NCBI GenBank assembly: GCA_035544875.1
Contig: DASZZP010000079.1
Coordinates: 1 to 64,000 of the forward strand
Direction: 5' to 3'
Origin: JASLEW01 sp035544875
GTDB taxonomy: Bacteria > Acidobacteriota > Thermoanaerobaculia > Multivoradales > UBA5704
Length of the DNA: 64,000 nt
Of this stretch, positions 18,214-25,939 are shown piece by piece. The notes beneath the pieces were generated by a model. It was not told the DNA's origin, ran no database searches, and saw only the letters and a list, made by a program, of their open reading frames with translations. The first letter of the stretch is position 1, and each line of letters opens with the position of its first letter. Both the position numbers and the translations under genes were made by a program.

Positions 18214-19506
18214 ATGTCCCGAGCTGCTTTCTGTTTGGCCCTCGTGGGGATGCTCGCCGTGGTCGCCCCCGCGTCGGCGGTGATCTGCACCATCGACCAG
18301 GTGCCGGCCGCGACCCTGCTCCTGCCGTATTTCGAGGTGGACTTGAACAACCCGAACGGGCTGACTACCCTGTTCTCCATCAACAACGCCTCGGCCACGG
18401 CGATCCTGGCCCACGTGACCGTCTGGTCCGACCTGTCGGTGGTGGTGCTCGACTTCGATGTCTACCTGACCGGCTATGACGTGCAGACGGTCAACCTGCG
18501 CGACATCTTCATCAACGGCATTCTGCCGCAGACGGCCTCGGCCGGTCAGGACCCGAACGACACCATCAGCCCCAAGGGCGTCAAGTCGCAGGACATCAAC
18601 TTCGCGAGCTGCAACGGCGTGCTGCCGCCGCCACCCATTTCCGCGGCCTTTGTCACCCATATGCAGCAGGCGCTGACCGGCAAGTCCGACACGCTCTTCA
18701 GAGGCTTGTGCTTCGCCCAGAACCTGGGCGACAACATCGCGCGCGGCTACATCACGGTCGACACGGTCAACAACTGCACCCTGCGCTCGCCGGGCGACCT
18801 CGGCTACTTCGCCGCCGGCTGCACCGGCGACGCGACCTGCCAGAACGTCCTCTGGGGCGATTGGGCGATCGTCAACGCGGCGCAGAACTTCGCCCAGGGC
18901 GGCGACCTGGTGCACATCGAGGCGAGCCCCACCAACCCGGCGACCACGGTCTCGGGCCGCTACACCTTCTATGGCCGCTACGACCCCAACTTCACCGCGA
19001 TCGACAACCGTGAGCCGCTGGCCACCACCTTCGCCACCCGCTTCTTGAACGGTGGCACCTTCAGCGGCGGCACCTCGCTGCTGGTCTGGCGCGACTCGAA
19101 AGTCAACCAGGGCCCGTTCACCTGTCCGGTAACTCCAGGCGTTCGCCCCTGCTGGTACCCGCTGGGCCAGGAAGGGATCGTCATCTTCGACGAGCAGGAG
19201 AACCCATTCACGCCGACGGTGCAGCCGATCTCGCCGCAGCCGCCGGGACAGACCCTGATTCCGTTCCCGGCCGAGACGCAGCGCACCGTGGTCAACGGCG
19301 CCAGCTTCCCGGTGCCGTTCAACTTCGGCTGGCTCTTCCTCGACCTGAACACGATCGTGGCGTGCGCTCCCGGCCTGCCGCCGGTCGACCCGGCAGCGGC
19401 CCAGGCCTACGTCGTCTCGACGCTCGCCTCGAACGGCCACTTCGCGGTCGGCATCGACGCGATCAAGCTCGACAGCGCCTGCGCCGCCAACCACTTCGTT
19501 CCTTAG
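18214..19506 (+). CDS. Secreted protein of a tandem paralogue family, copy 4 (unknown function)
   Basis: Encodes 430 residues. The signal peptide is the same as in copy 2 (MSRAAFCLALVGMLAVVAPASA). It has the QTASAGQDPNDTISPKG allele of copy 2. Distinct features are an extra Cys pair (AAGCTGDATCQN, where other copies have Gly and Asn), which could form an added disulfide, and a short deletion near GRYDPNFTAID. AAGGAGGAGAGA lies directly before the ATG. The near-identity of copies 2-4 in both coding and flanking DNA points to recent tandem duplication with gene conversion. Confidence 0.85.
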   Translation: MSRAAFCLALVGMLAVVAPASAVICTIDQVPAATLLLPYFEVDLNNPNGLTTLFSINNASATAILAHVTVWSDLSVVVLDFDVYLTGYDVQTVNLRDIFINGILPQTASAGQDPNDTISPKGVKSQDINFASCNGVLPPPPISAAFVTHMQQALTGKSDTLFRGLCFAQNLGDNIARGYITVDTVNNCTLRSPGDLGYFAAGCTGDATCQNVLWGDWAIVNAAQNFAQGGDLVHIEASPTNPATTVSGRYTFYGRYDPNFTAIDNREPLATTFATRFLNGGTFSGGTSLLVWRDSKVNQGPFTCPVTPGVRPCWYPLGQEGIVIFDEQENPFTPTVQPISPQPPGQTLIPFPAETQRTVVNGASFPVPFNFGWLFLDLNTIVACAPGLPPVDPAAAQAYVVSTLASNGHFAVGIDAIKLDSACAANHFVP

Positions 19507-19535
19507 TCTCCGGCCCCTGTTGGCCCGTCTGACCT

Positions 19536-19564
19536 GACCCCCGCGTCTTCATGACGCGGGGGTC
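19536..19564 (+). terminator. Hairpin terminator after paralogue 4
   Basis: Same perfect 12-bp stem GACCCCCGCGTC / GACGCGGGGGTC and TTCAT loop as after paralogue 3, followed by ACCTCG. It closes the array and faces the 3' end of the convergent imuB gene. Confidence 0.7.
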
Positions 19565-19633
19565 ACCTCGTACCTCCGGGCCACCGGCTTCTTGACCTGC
19601 CGGGAACGACACCGCATTTCCGGTGGGGAGCAC

Positions 19634-21271
19634 TCAGTCGTAGATCCCGTCGGCGTACCAGGCTCCGGTGCCGCGGTCACGGAAGAGACGGTAGAGGCCG
19701 CCGCCGGTGAGCTCGACGTCCCAGTAGTCGCGCCCGGCCGGCTGGGGGGCCCACCATCCGTCCTCCAGCCCCCACGGCCCGGAAGCCACCTTGACCCGCC
19801 CGGCGATGCGCGGCCGCCCTGCCGCTTCGCCCGCCCCGTCCGCCACCAGGGCGCGGATCTCGCACGGCGGGAGCAGGGCGAGATCCGGCGCGGGGTCCAG
19901 TTGCGGTAGGGCGGCGGCTTCCTGCCGCAACAGTGGCGAGGGGGGCGGCTGGGCCGGCGGCTCTGCCACGATCACCTCGATCGCGACCGGCGGCCGCAGC
20001 GTCCGCACCGCCAGCAAGCCGTGTCCCGCCGCGTCGCGGCGGCGCGGCTCGCGCCGCACCATGGGCGGCGGCGGCGGCGCGTACTCGACCAGGGCGAAAC
20101 GCTCCGGCAGATGGCCGTCCACGATGCGCGGAGAGCCGATCCGCCCCGGCCCCAGCAGGGCAAAAAGGCGGGCCAGCGTCGAGGCCAGCTTGTCGGGTGA
20201 CAGGGTGGCCGGACCGTAGAGCGACAGCTGCTCTTCCCGCGGCCGGTCGGGGCGGGCCGCCAGGGTGAAGCCGGCCACCGGTGCGCCGGGCGGGCTCCCC
20301 TCGAGATCCAGGCGGACCAGCGTCAGCAAGGTCTTGGTGTCGCGGGTGGGAGCGGGCAGATCGATGGTGCGCAGCTGATGCCCCTCGGGCTCGAGCCGGA
20401 GCGCGAGCTCCAGCCGGGCACAGGCGAGCCCTCTCGCCTCCAGCCGCCGGCAGAGCCGCTCCAGCGCCGCCCGGCCCACGAAGAGAAAGGGCTCGAGCGA
20501 GACCAGCGGCCACTCCAGGCTCATCCCCTCGTGGAAGACGGGCGGCGGCTCGCGCGGCATCAGCGGGCGGGGATCGAGCCCGCGGGCGGTCGCATGCAGC
20601 TCGTTGCCGGCGTTCCCCAGCCGGCTCGCCACTCGCGCCCTGGGCAGCCGGGCGAAGTCGCCGATCGAACGGATGCCCCAGCGCTCCAGGGTAGCGGCGA
20701 TCTCCACCTGCGGCGCCAGGCGGGCGAGCGGCAGCGGCGCCAGGAAGGCCGCCTCCTCCCCGGCCGGGACGACGACCGGCGATTCGGGGAGGCCGGCGGC
20801 GACCTGGGCCGCGAGCTTGCTCGAGGCGATGCCGGCCCGGGCCGGCAGGCCGGCGGCGGCGGCGGCGGCCAAGAGGGCGCGCCCGAGGTCGATCTCGGGG
20901 AGGCGCCCGCTGCCGTCGAGGTCGACGAAGGCGGTCCCCTCTCCCGCGTCCTCGACCCGCGGCGAGAAGCTCTCGGCGGTCTCGATCAGCGCCTCCTGGG
21001 CCGCCCGCTCGCACTGGTCGTCGCGCGGGCGGGCCACCAGCTTGGGGATGAGCGCCCGGGCCTGGGGAAGGGTGAGCCCCGGCCGCACTCCGGCGTTGCG
21101 CGCCAGCCGCGTGGCGGCGACGACGCGGGCGGCGTTGCCGTTGCCCTCCACGATGACCAGCGCCTCGCGCAGCAGCTCCGGCTCGCTGCGCAGCCGGGCG
21201 GCCAGAGCAAAGAGGGGGACGGCGATGCAGGCGATGCGCAGCGGGTGGGGGCCGGAGCCTCGCTCGATCAT
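19634..21271 (-). CDS. imuB: ImuB, Y-family polymerase-like mutagenesis protein
   Basis: Encodes 545 residues. The N-terminal strand reads RIACIAVPLFALAARLR, where active Y-family enzymes have an acidic Y-F-D-x-D-x-F motif, so the metal-binding Asp is missing; FVDLDGSGR stands at the second catalytic motif. The fingers/palm region, helix-hairpin region (WGIRSIGDFARLPRARVASRLG) and little-finger domain follow, then the ImuB-specific C-terminal tail with a last W-Y-A-D-G-I-Y-D. ImuB proteins are non-catalytic hubs that bind the beta clamp, ImuA and the error-prone polymerase ImuC/DnaE2. It starts 18 bp after imuA and is surely in the same transcript. No dnaE2 gene lies in the window. Confidence 0.9.
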   Translation of the reverse strand: MIERGSGPHPLRIACIAVPLFALAARLRSEPELLREALVIVEGNGNAARVVAATRLARNAGVRPGLTLPQARALIPKLVARPRDDQCERAAQEALIETAESFSPRVEDAGEGTAFVDLDGSGRLPEIDLGRALLAAAAAAGLPARAGIASSKLAAQVAAGLPESPVVVPAGEEAAFLAPLPLARLAPQVEIAATLERWGIRSIGDFARLPRARVASRLGNAGNELHATARGLDPRPLMPREPPPVFHEGMSLEWPLVSLEPFLFVGRAALERLCRRLEARGLACARLELALRLEPEGHQLRTIDLPAPTRDTKTLLTLVRLDLEGSPPGAPVAGFTLAARPDRPREEQLSLYGPATLSPDKLASTLARLFALLGPGRIGSPRIVDGHLPERFALVEYAPPPPPMVRREPRRRDAAGHGLLAVRTLRPPVAIEVIVAEPPAQPPPSPLLRQEAAALPQLDPAPDLALLPPCEIRALVADGAGEAAGRPRIAGRVKVASGPWGLEDGWWAPQPAGRDYWDVELTGGGLYRLFRDRGTGAWYADGIYD

Positions 21272-21289
21272 CAGAAGGGGGCGGCGCTC

Positions 21290-22378
21290 TCATCGGGCAA
21301 TGGTTAGCGGGGTTAGCGGGATCAGCGGGGTTAGCGGGGTCAGCGGGGTTAGCGGGGTCAGCGAGGCGATCCTTGGGGCGGTGGGGCGATCTTTCGGACG
21401 ATGGGGCTGCGGCGGCGCCGGGGGAGAGGAGGGCACTGCCGCCGGGACCGCCGGGCTGGCGCTCTGTCGTCCCGGCGGGGCCGGAGGCTCCGCCACGACT
21501 GTCTCGGCGGTGCGCAGCGCAAGCTCCAGGGCGCCGCCGGGAAGCTGGCCGCGGCGCTTCTCGACGACGATCCGCGGGCGGGCTCCGGCAAGCAGCCAGG
21601 GGGCGCCCCCCCCGCCGTGCCAGGCGGCGCGGGCTGGCCCTGCCTCGAGCACCACCGCGGCGGCCGTGCCGCTCACCCGGTAGGGGCTGCCGATCAGCAG
21701 CGCCGAGCCGTGGGTACGGGCGGCCCGCGCCAGGCGCAGCCAGGCGGCTTCGCACCGTGCGGAGCCAGGCCCGCCGCGGACCGGCGGGTAGCCCAGGTCG
21801 AGAACCACCAGCGGGAAACCGCCGCCGATCAGGATCTCAGCGCCGGCCAGGGCCTGCTTGAGGGTCGTGGGGCGCAGCCAGAGCAGGCGCGGGAGATCCA
21901 TCCCCAGGGCGGCGCCGAGCTGAGGATCGAGGCTGTCTCCCAGGTCTACCAGCGCCGCCGCCTCACCCATCCCGGTAGCCGTGGCGAGAGCGGCCAGCAG
22001 CGTCGAGAAGCGGCCGCTCGAACGGCCGCCGACGATCTCGACGAGCTGGCCGCGGGGGAGCCCTCCGCCGAGCAGGCGGTCGAGAGCGGGGAACGAGGTG
22101 GGCAGAGGGGCATCCAACCCCCGTTGGCGCTCCCGCACTTCCCTGGCCAGCTCGCGGGCGCTCTGAATGCGCTCGTGCAGCGGCTCGGGTAGCAACGGCC
22201 GCAGCCGCTCGAGGGCGGGCGCCGCGGGAAAGGGGGCAGGGGAGAAGTCCGGAGAGAGATCGGCAGAAGGATCCGGGGAGAAGTCCGGCGGAGAAAAGTC
22301 CGGCGGGTCCGGCGGAAAGAAGTCGGGGGCATCCGGCAGGCTGCTGCGGTGTGGTCGTGGGGTGAGCGCGATGACCAT
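21290..22378 (-). CDS. imuA: ImuA, RecA-like SOS mutagenesis protein
   Basis: Encodes 362 residues. The RecA-like core has the modified Walker-A region LPRGQLVEIVGGRSSGRFSTL, preceded by FPALDRLLGGGL, and the strand FPLVVLDLGYP. ImuA works with ImuB and ImuC in damage-induced translesion synthesis. Two parts are unusual: a Pro/Asp/Phe-rich N-terminus (repeats of PDFSP) and a C-terminal tail of repeated L-T-P encoded by a 9-bp-based tandem repeat. ATG 22378 was chosen because GGAGGG sits seven bases upstream and an earlier in-frame ATG would lie upstream of the promoter -10 box at 22405-22410. Confidence 0.87.
   Translation of the reverse strand: MVIALTPRPHRSSLPDAPDFFPPDPPDFSPPDFSPDPSADLSPDFSPAPFPAAPALERLRPLLPEPLHERIQSARELAREVRERQRGLDAPLPTSFPALDRLLGGGLPRGQLVEIVGGRSSGRFSTLLAALATATGMGEAAALVDLGDSLDPQLGAALGMDLPRLLWLRPTTLKQALAGAEILIGGGFPLVVLDLGYPPVRGGPGSARCEAAWLRLARAARTHGSALLIGSPYRVSGTAAAVVLEAGPARAAWHGGGGAPWLLAGARPRIVVEKRRGQLPGGALELALRTAETVVAEPPAPPGRQSASPAVPAAVPSSPPAPPQPHRPKDRPTAPRIASLTPLTPLTPLTPLIPLTPLTIAR
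21302..21363 (+). repeat. 9-bp tandem repeat in the 3' end of imuA
   Basis: About seven units of GGTTAGCGG / GGGTCAGCG arranged in 18-bp pairs. On the coding strand they give alternating LTP codons, so the tail length can change in steps of three residues without a frameshift. Confidence 0.75.
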
Positions 22379-22404
22379 GGGTTTTCCCTCCGCTCCGTAG
22401 CCGC

Positions 22405-22434
22405 AATCTAAAGCGTAAACAGAGCGTAAGTCAA
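22405..22434 (-). promoter_or_regulatory. imuA promoter with helically phased direct repeats
   Basis: On the minus strand: -35 TTGACT (22429-22434), 18-bp spacer, -10 TAGATT (22405-22410), 27 bp before the imuA ATG. Two direct repeats, AGCGTAA on the plus strand (22412-22418 and 22423-22429), fill the spacer with an 11-bp period, one helical turn. That position fits a repressor site, perhaps for LexA or another damage regulator; identity is inference. Confidence 0.6.
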
Positions 22435-22590
22435 GAGAGCCCAAAGAGTTGACGGAATTCGACTCCCTTGTGCTCTAACCACGGCACAAAAGCGCGGGTC
22501 GAGAGACTCGCGGTTCCTCCAGGGCGTGCCGGCCCTGCGCCCGGCTGGGGCCTGCACCGCCCGCCCGCGGTCCGCGCGTCTCACCTGGCT

Positions 22591-22602
22591 TACAATCGAC
22601 CG
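22591..22602 (+). promoter_or_regulatory. -10 box placed for a leaderless transcript
   Basis: TACAAT at 22591-22596 lies six bases before the ATG at 22603, so transcription would begin at or next to the start codon. No ribosome-binding site precedes this ATG and no -35 hexamer is evident. The same geometry is found before the antitoxin gene at 44294. Confidence 0.5.
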
Positions 22603-23241
22603 ATGGCGCTGCACAAGATCGTCCCTGCCGTGCTGCTGGCCCTCCTCTGCTGGGGAGCGCGGCCGGCGCGCTCCGCTCCCGCCTCCAGCGCTCCGATCCA
22701 ACCCACCGCCAGAGGAGGTGCCGCCATGAGTCTGCATCTGACCTCCCCCGCCTTCGGACATCAGGGGGAGATCCCCGCCCGCTTCACCTGTGAAGCCGCG
22801 GGCAAGGAGATCTCGCCCGCCCTGGCCTGGAGCGGGGTCCCCGCCAACGCCAAGAGCCTCGCCCTGGTGGTCGACGACCCCGACGCGCCCGACCCCAAGG
22901 CGCCGCAGACCACCTGGGTCCACTGGGTGCTCTATGACATCCCGGCCTCGGCGGCGCGGCTGCCGGAAGGGGCCGGGGCGCGCGACCTGCCCGCCGGCAC
23001 CCGCGAAGGGCTCAACGACTGGAAGCGCACCGGCTATGGCGGGCCCTGCCCGCCGATCGGCCGCCACCGCTACTTCTTCAAGCTCTATGCTCTCGCTACC
23101 CAGCTGCCCGACCTCGGCCGCCCCACCAAGCAGCAGCTCGAGCGGGCGATGGAGGGGCATGTCGTGGCCCATGCCGAGCTCGTCGGCACCTACGAGAAGG
23201 GCCAGCGGCGAGGCGCCGCGGGCTCGCCTGGGGGGCGCTAG
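22603..23241 (+). CDS. YbhB/YbcL-type PEBP (Raf kinase inhibitor-like) protein with signal peptide
   Basis: Encodes 212 residues from ATG 22603. The PEBP core begins near residue 42 (MSLHLTSPAFGHQGEIPARFTCEA) and has the family motifs SPALAWSGVP, DDPDAPDPKAPQTTWVHWVLYDIP and GYGGPCPPIGRHRYFFKLYAL. The first 25-30 residues (MALHKIVPAVLLALLCWGARPARS) are a plausible signal peptide. A second start, ATG 22726, has an excellent AGAGGAGG seven bases upstream and would give a 171-residue cytoplasmic form. The upstream start has a -10 box but no ribosome site. Both forms may exist. PEBP bacterial roles are unclear; some bind small anions or inhibit proteases. It lies 32 bp before pdxH. Confidence 0.85.
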   Translation: MALHKIVPAVLLALLCWGARPARSAPASSAPIQPTARGGAAMSLHLTSPAFGHQGEIPARFTCEAAGKEISPALAWSGVPANAKSLALVVDDPDAPDPKAPQTTWVHWVLYDIPASAARLPEGAGARDLPAGTREGLNDWKRTGYGGPCPPIGRHRYFFKLYALATQLPDLGRPTKQQLERAMEGHVVAHAELVGTYEKGQRRGAAGSPGGR

Positions 23242-23273
23242 GAGCGAGCCGCGCCTGCCCGGCCTGCCGTCCC

Positions 23274-23942
23274 ATGAAGATCTCCGACGTGCGCCGGGAG
23301 TACACGGGAGGCGAGCTGCGCGAGAGCGGCGTTGCACCGGAGCCGATCGCCCAGTTCCAGCGCTGGCTCGAGGAGGCGATGGCTGCCGAGCCGCTCGAGC
23401 CGACCGCGATGACGCTGGCCACGGTCGGTCCCGGCGGACGCCCGTCGGCCAGGGTCGTGCTGCTCAAGGGGTGCGACGAGCGCGGCTTCGTCTTCTACAC
23501 CAATTACGGCAGCCGCAAGGGGCAGGAGCTGCGGGCCAACCCCTACGCCGCCCTGGCCTTCTACTGGCCGGCCCTCGACCGCCAGGTGCGCATCGAAGGG
23601 GTGGTCGAGCCGACCTCGCGCGCCGAGTCGGAGGCCTACTTCGCGAGCCGCCCGGTGCCCTCGCAGCTCGGGGCCTGGGCGTCGCGCCAGAGCGCGCCGG
23701 TCGCGCGCGAAGAGCTGGAGGCCGAGCTCGGCCGGGTGACCCAACGCTTTGCCGGAGCCGCGGTGCCGCTGCCTGAGCTCTGGGGAGGCTACCGGCTGCG
23801 CCCCGACCGCATCGAGTTCTGGCAAGGGCGCCCCAACCGCCTGCACGACCGCCTCGTCTACCGCCGCCGCCCCCCTGAAGATGGCGGCGGCGCTGGCGGC
23901 CCCGATGGCGGCGTCTGGACCCTGGAGCGGCTGGCCCCATGA
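23274..23942 (+). CDS. pdxH: Pyridoxamine/pyridoxine 5'-phosphate oxidase
   Basis: Encodes 222 residues, the usual length. FMN-binding motifs are present: RVVLLKGCDERGFVFYTNY, SRKGQEL and FYWPALDRQVRIEG, followed by SRPVPSQLGAWAS. The C-terminal signature EFWQGRPNRLHDRLVYRR then W-x-L-E-R-L-A-P is intact apart from a Gly/Pro-rich insert of about 15 residues before the last tryptophan. The enzyme oxidises pyridoxine or pyridoxamine 5'-phosphate to pyridoxal 5'-phosphate in the cytoplasm. A copy of the four-member intergenic element begins 5 bp after the stop. Confidence 0.96.
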   Translation: MKISDVRREYTGGELRESGVAPEPIAQFQRWLEEAMAAEPLEPTAMTLATVGPGGRPSARVVLLKGCDERGFVFYTNYGSRKGQELRANPYAALAFYWPALDRQVRIEGVVEPTSRAESEAYFASRPVPSQLGAWASRQSAPVAREELEAELGRVTQRFAGAAVPLPELWGGYRLRPDRIEFWQGRPNRLHDRLVYRRRPPEDGGGAGGPDGGVWTLERLAP

Positions 23943-23947
23943 GTTAA

Positions 23948-24089
23948 GACGAAACTCCCCCGTGCGCTAGGGGAGGGGGCGTCCCCTTCCCCCCCGGAGG
24001 GGTGGGAAGGGGATCGAGGGGTTGCGGGGGGCGATCCGATTGATGCTTCGAGTAGGCCTCCACCGCCACATCGCAGCGCCGTTTCATCC
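23948..24089 (+). repeat. Dispersed intergenic element, copy 1
   Basis: About 142 bp starting GACGAAACTCC and ending GCCGTTTCATCC. Shared blocks in order: GTGCGCNAGGGGAGGGGGCG, CGGAGGGG with GGGAAGGGGAT, GAGGGGTTGCGGGGGGCGAT, GCTTCGAGTAGGCC and ACATCGCAGCGCCGTTTCAT. It lies between the convergent pdxH and Calx-beta genes. The tail found in copies 2-4 is absent because the next gene ends here. Confidence 0.85.
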
Positions 24090-24101
24090 GCCCGCCCCGG
24101 C

Positions 24102-25838
24102 TCAGGGGCAGGTGGCGAAAGCGCTGGTGTCCTGCACCGGCGCCGCGGACTGGTTGAGCGGGTTGAAGTAGACCCGCGTCTTGCCGGTCATGGTGTCGAT
24201 CACCGTGACCGTGAACTGCACGTTGGTGGTGGCGGCGAAGAAGACCCAGTAGGTGTTGCTGAGCGAGCAGCCGTTGATCACCTTGATCAGCATCTCGATG
24301 TTGCTCGGTCCGAAGAAGTAGAAGAGCCCCGAATCGGGATTGCTGGCCAGCGGCACGGTCGTCCCCGCGCCGCTGCCGGAGGCCGTCTTCCAGGCGACTG
24401 AGGTCTTGAACCGTCCGGCCAGGCAGAGGGTGTTGGCGTCGGCGACGCAGGGAGCGGGCGTCGCGTCGGTCGCGGCGTCAGCCTCGGCCGTGAAGTCCGA
24501 GCTGCCGGCGGCGTTCTCGGCCCGCACCCGGAAGCCGTAGCCGGTCGCCGGCTGCAGGCCGGCCACTATCGCCCCCGTGCTGCCGGCCGGCCCCAGCGGC
24601 AGGACGTCCTGGAACGCGCTGCCGTCGAGCACCTTGCTCTGCACCCGGAAGCCGGTCTCGTTGTTCGAGTTGCTCTTCCAGGTGAGGCGGATGGAGGTGG
24701 TCGAAGCGCCGGCCGCGGCCAGGTTCGAAGGGGCGGCGGGCGGGGTACCGGCGCCGTCGGTATTGGTGACGGTGAGGACCGCCGCCGAGGGCGCACCGAG
24801 GCTGGCGCCGCCGGTCGGCGCGCTCAAGGTCAGGTTGACCGTGTGGTTGCCATCGGCGACGCCGTCGTCGAGGACCGGCACCGGGAAAGTCTTGGCGGCG
24901 CTGTCGCCGTCGCCCCAGCTCAGGGTCCCGGAGGCCGCCGTGTAGTGGGTGCCGGCCACCCCGGTGCCGTCGCTGGTCGCGTAGTGGACCCCGACCATGC
25001 CCGAGCTGCCGCCTTTGCGGGTGACGGTGATCGTGACCGAGCCGGCGTTCTCGGCGACGCTGTAAGCGGCGGAGCTGAACTGGATGGTCCCGGACGGGGC
25101 GGGCGGCGAGTCGGTGTCGGTGATCGCGAGTGCAGCGGTCGACTGCCCCAGGGTCGCGCCGCCGCCGGGAGAGCTGAGCGTCAGGTTGACGGTGTGGGTC
25201 GAATCGTTCACCCCGTCGTCGAGCACCGGCACGCTGAAGCTCTTCTGCGAGGAGTCGCCGCCGGCCCAGCTCAGGCTGCCTGAAGCCGCCATGTAGTGGG
25301 TGCCGGCCACGGCCGAGCCGTCGTTGGTCGCGTAGCTGACCGACACCATGCCGCTGCTGCCGCCGCTGCGCCCGACGAAGATGGTGGCGTGTCCCCCGTT
25401 CTCGGGCACGCTGAAGCTCGAGGACGAGAAGCCGAGCGTGCCGGGCGCCGACGCCGCTTGCACGGTGAGGGTCCCCGACATCCCGATCCCGCCCGAGGCG
25501 CCATGGATCTCGCAGTGATAGGCGATGGTGGCGGCCTGGTTGAACGTCTTGGTGAAGGTCCAGGCCCCCGAAGGGGTGCCGTCGCCGCCGGCGCCGTCGC
25601 AGCCGTTGGCGCAGCGAAAGCTGCCGTTGTCGGCGGTGACGTTGTGCATCAGACCGCTCGCGTTGGTCCAGGTCACCGAGTCGCCGACGTTGATGGTGAG
25701 GTTCGCCGGCGAGAAGGTAGCCGAGGAGGTGGCCGACACGTTGTGGCCCGCCGCGCGGGCGGCTGGCGTCAAGGCGAAGGTCAGCGACGCGCCGAGTAGG
25801 GCGAGCCGCAGCAGAGATCCAGATCGATTCTTGCGCAT
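24102..25838 (-). CDS. Secreted cupredoxin / double Calx-beta / FN3 protein with aromatic C-terminal domain
   Basis: Encodes 578 residues. Order: signal peptide (1-30), plastocyanin-like cupredoxin (about 31-128) with type-1 copper ligands His65, Cys109, His112 and Met120 (YHCEIHG...GM), Calx-beta domain 1 (about 133-245), Calx-beta 2 (about 250-360), fibronectin type III (about 368-455), and a C-terminal domain (464-578) starting C-V-A-D-A-N-T-L-C-L with SGLFYFFGPSNIEMLIKVING and YWVFFAATTNV. That last domain is shared with the genes at 25940 and 57506 and, more distantly, 44398. Calx-beta domains bind Ca2+. Likely an extracellular adhesion or redox protein; the function is inference. Confidence 0.85.
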   Translation of the reverse strand: MRKNRSGSLLRLALLGASLTFALTPAARAAGHNVSATSSATFSPANLTINVGDSVTWTNASGLMHNVTADNGSFRCANGCDGAGGDGTPSGAWTFTKTFNQAATIAYHCEIHGASGGIGMSGTLTVQAASAPGTLGFSSSSFSVPENGGHATIFVGRSGGSSGMVSVSYATNDGSAVAGTHYMAASGSLSWAGGDSSQKSFSVPVLDDGVNDSTHTVNLTLSSPGGGATLGQSTAALAITDTDSPPAPSGTIQFSSAAYSVAENAGSVTITVTRKGGSSGMVGVHYATSDGTGVAGTHYTAASGTLSWGDGDSAAKTFPVPVLDDGVADGNHTVNLTLSAPTGGASLGAPSAAVLTVTNTDGAGTPPAAPSNLAAAGASTTSIRLTWKSNSNNETGFRVQSKVLDGSAFQDVLPLGPAGSTGAIVAGLQPATGYGFRVRAENAAGSSDFTAEADAATDATPAPCVADANTLCLAGRFKTSVAWKTASGSGAGTTVPLASNPDSGLFYFFGPSNIEMLIKVINGCSLSNTYWVFFAATTNVQFTVTVIDTMTGKTRVYFNPLNQSAAPVQDTSAFATCP

Positions 25839-25939
25839 GGTTGTGGAGGCTCCTGGAATTACCTATGAGTCCTCTAAACCAGGTGCAGGGTTCTAAGTCG
25901 GGGTGACCGCTCGGCGGTTGGGCCGAGAGCGCGGCAGCT

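Noticed and set aside
16361..19564. The three shared hairpins as attachment sites or transposon ends
   Set aside because: They sit at a constant distance (about 30 bp) after each stop codon and are best explained as terminators copied with the tandem genes.
19634..21271. Active Y-family DNA polymerase (DinB/DnaE-type)
   Set aside because: The N-terminal catalytic Asp motif is replaced by hydrophobic residues, and the gene pairs with imuA, so ImuB is the better call.
23948..24089. Small frame MKRRCDVAVEAYSKH... inside each copy of the dispersed element as a gene
   Set aside because: The frame is present in each copy but has no ribosome site, runs into Pro-rich low-complexity sequence and ends at different places. 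Differences between copies include amino-acid changes as often as silent ones, so a DNA or RNA element is the simpler reading.
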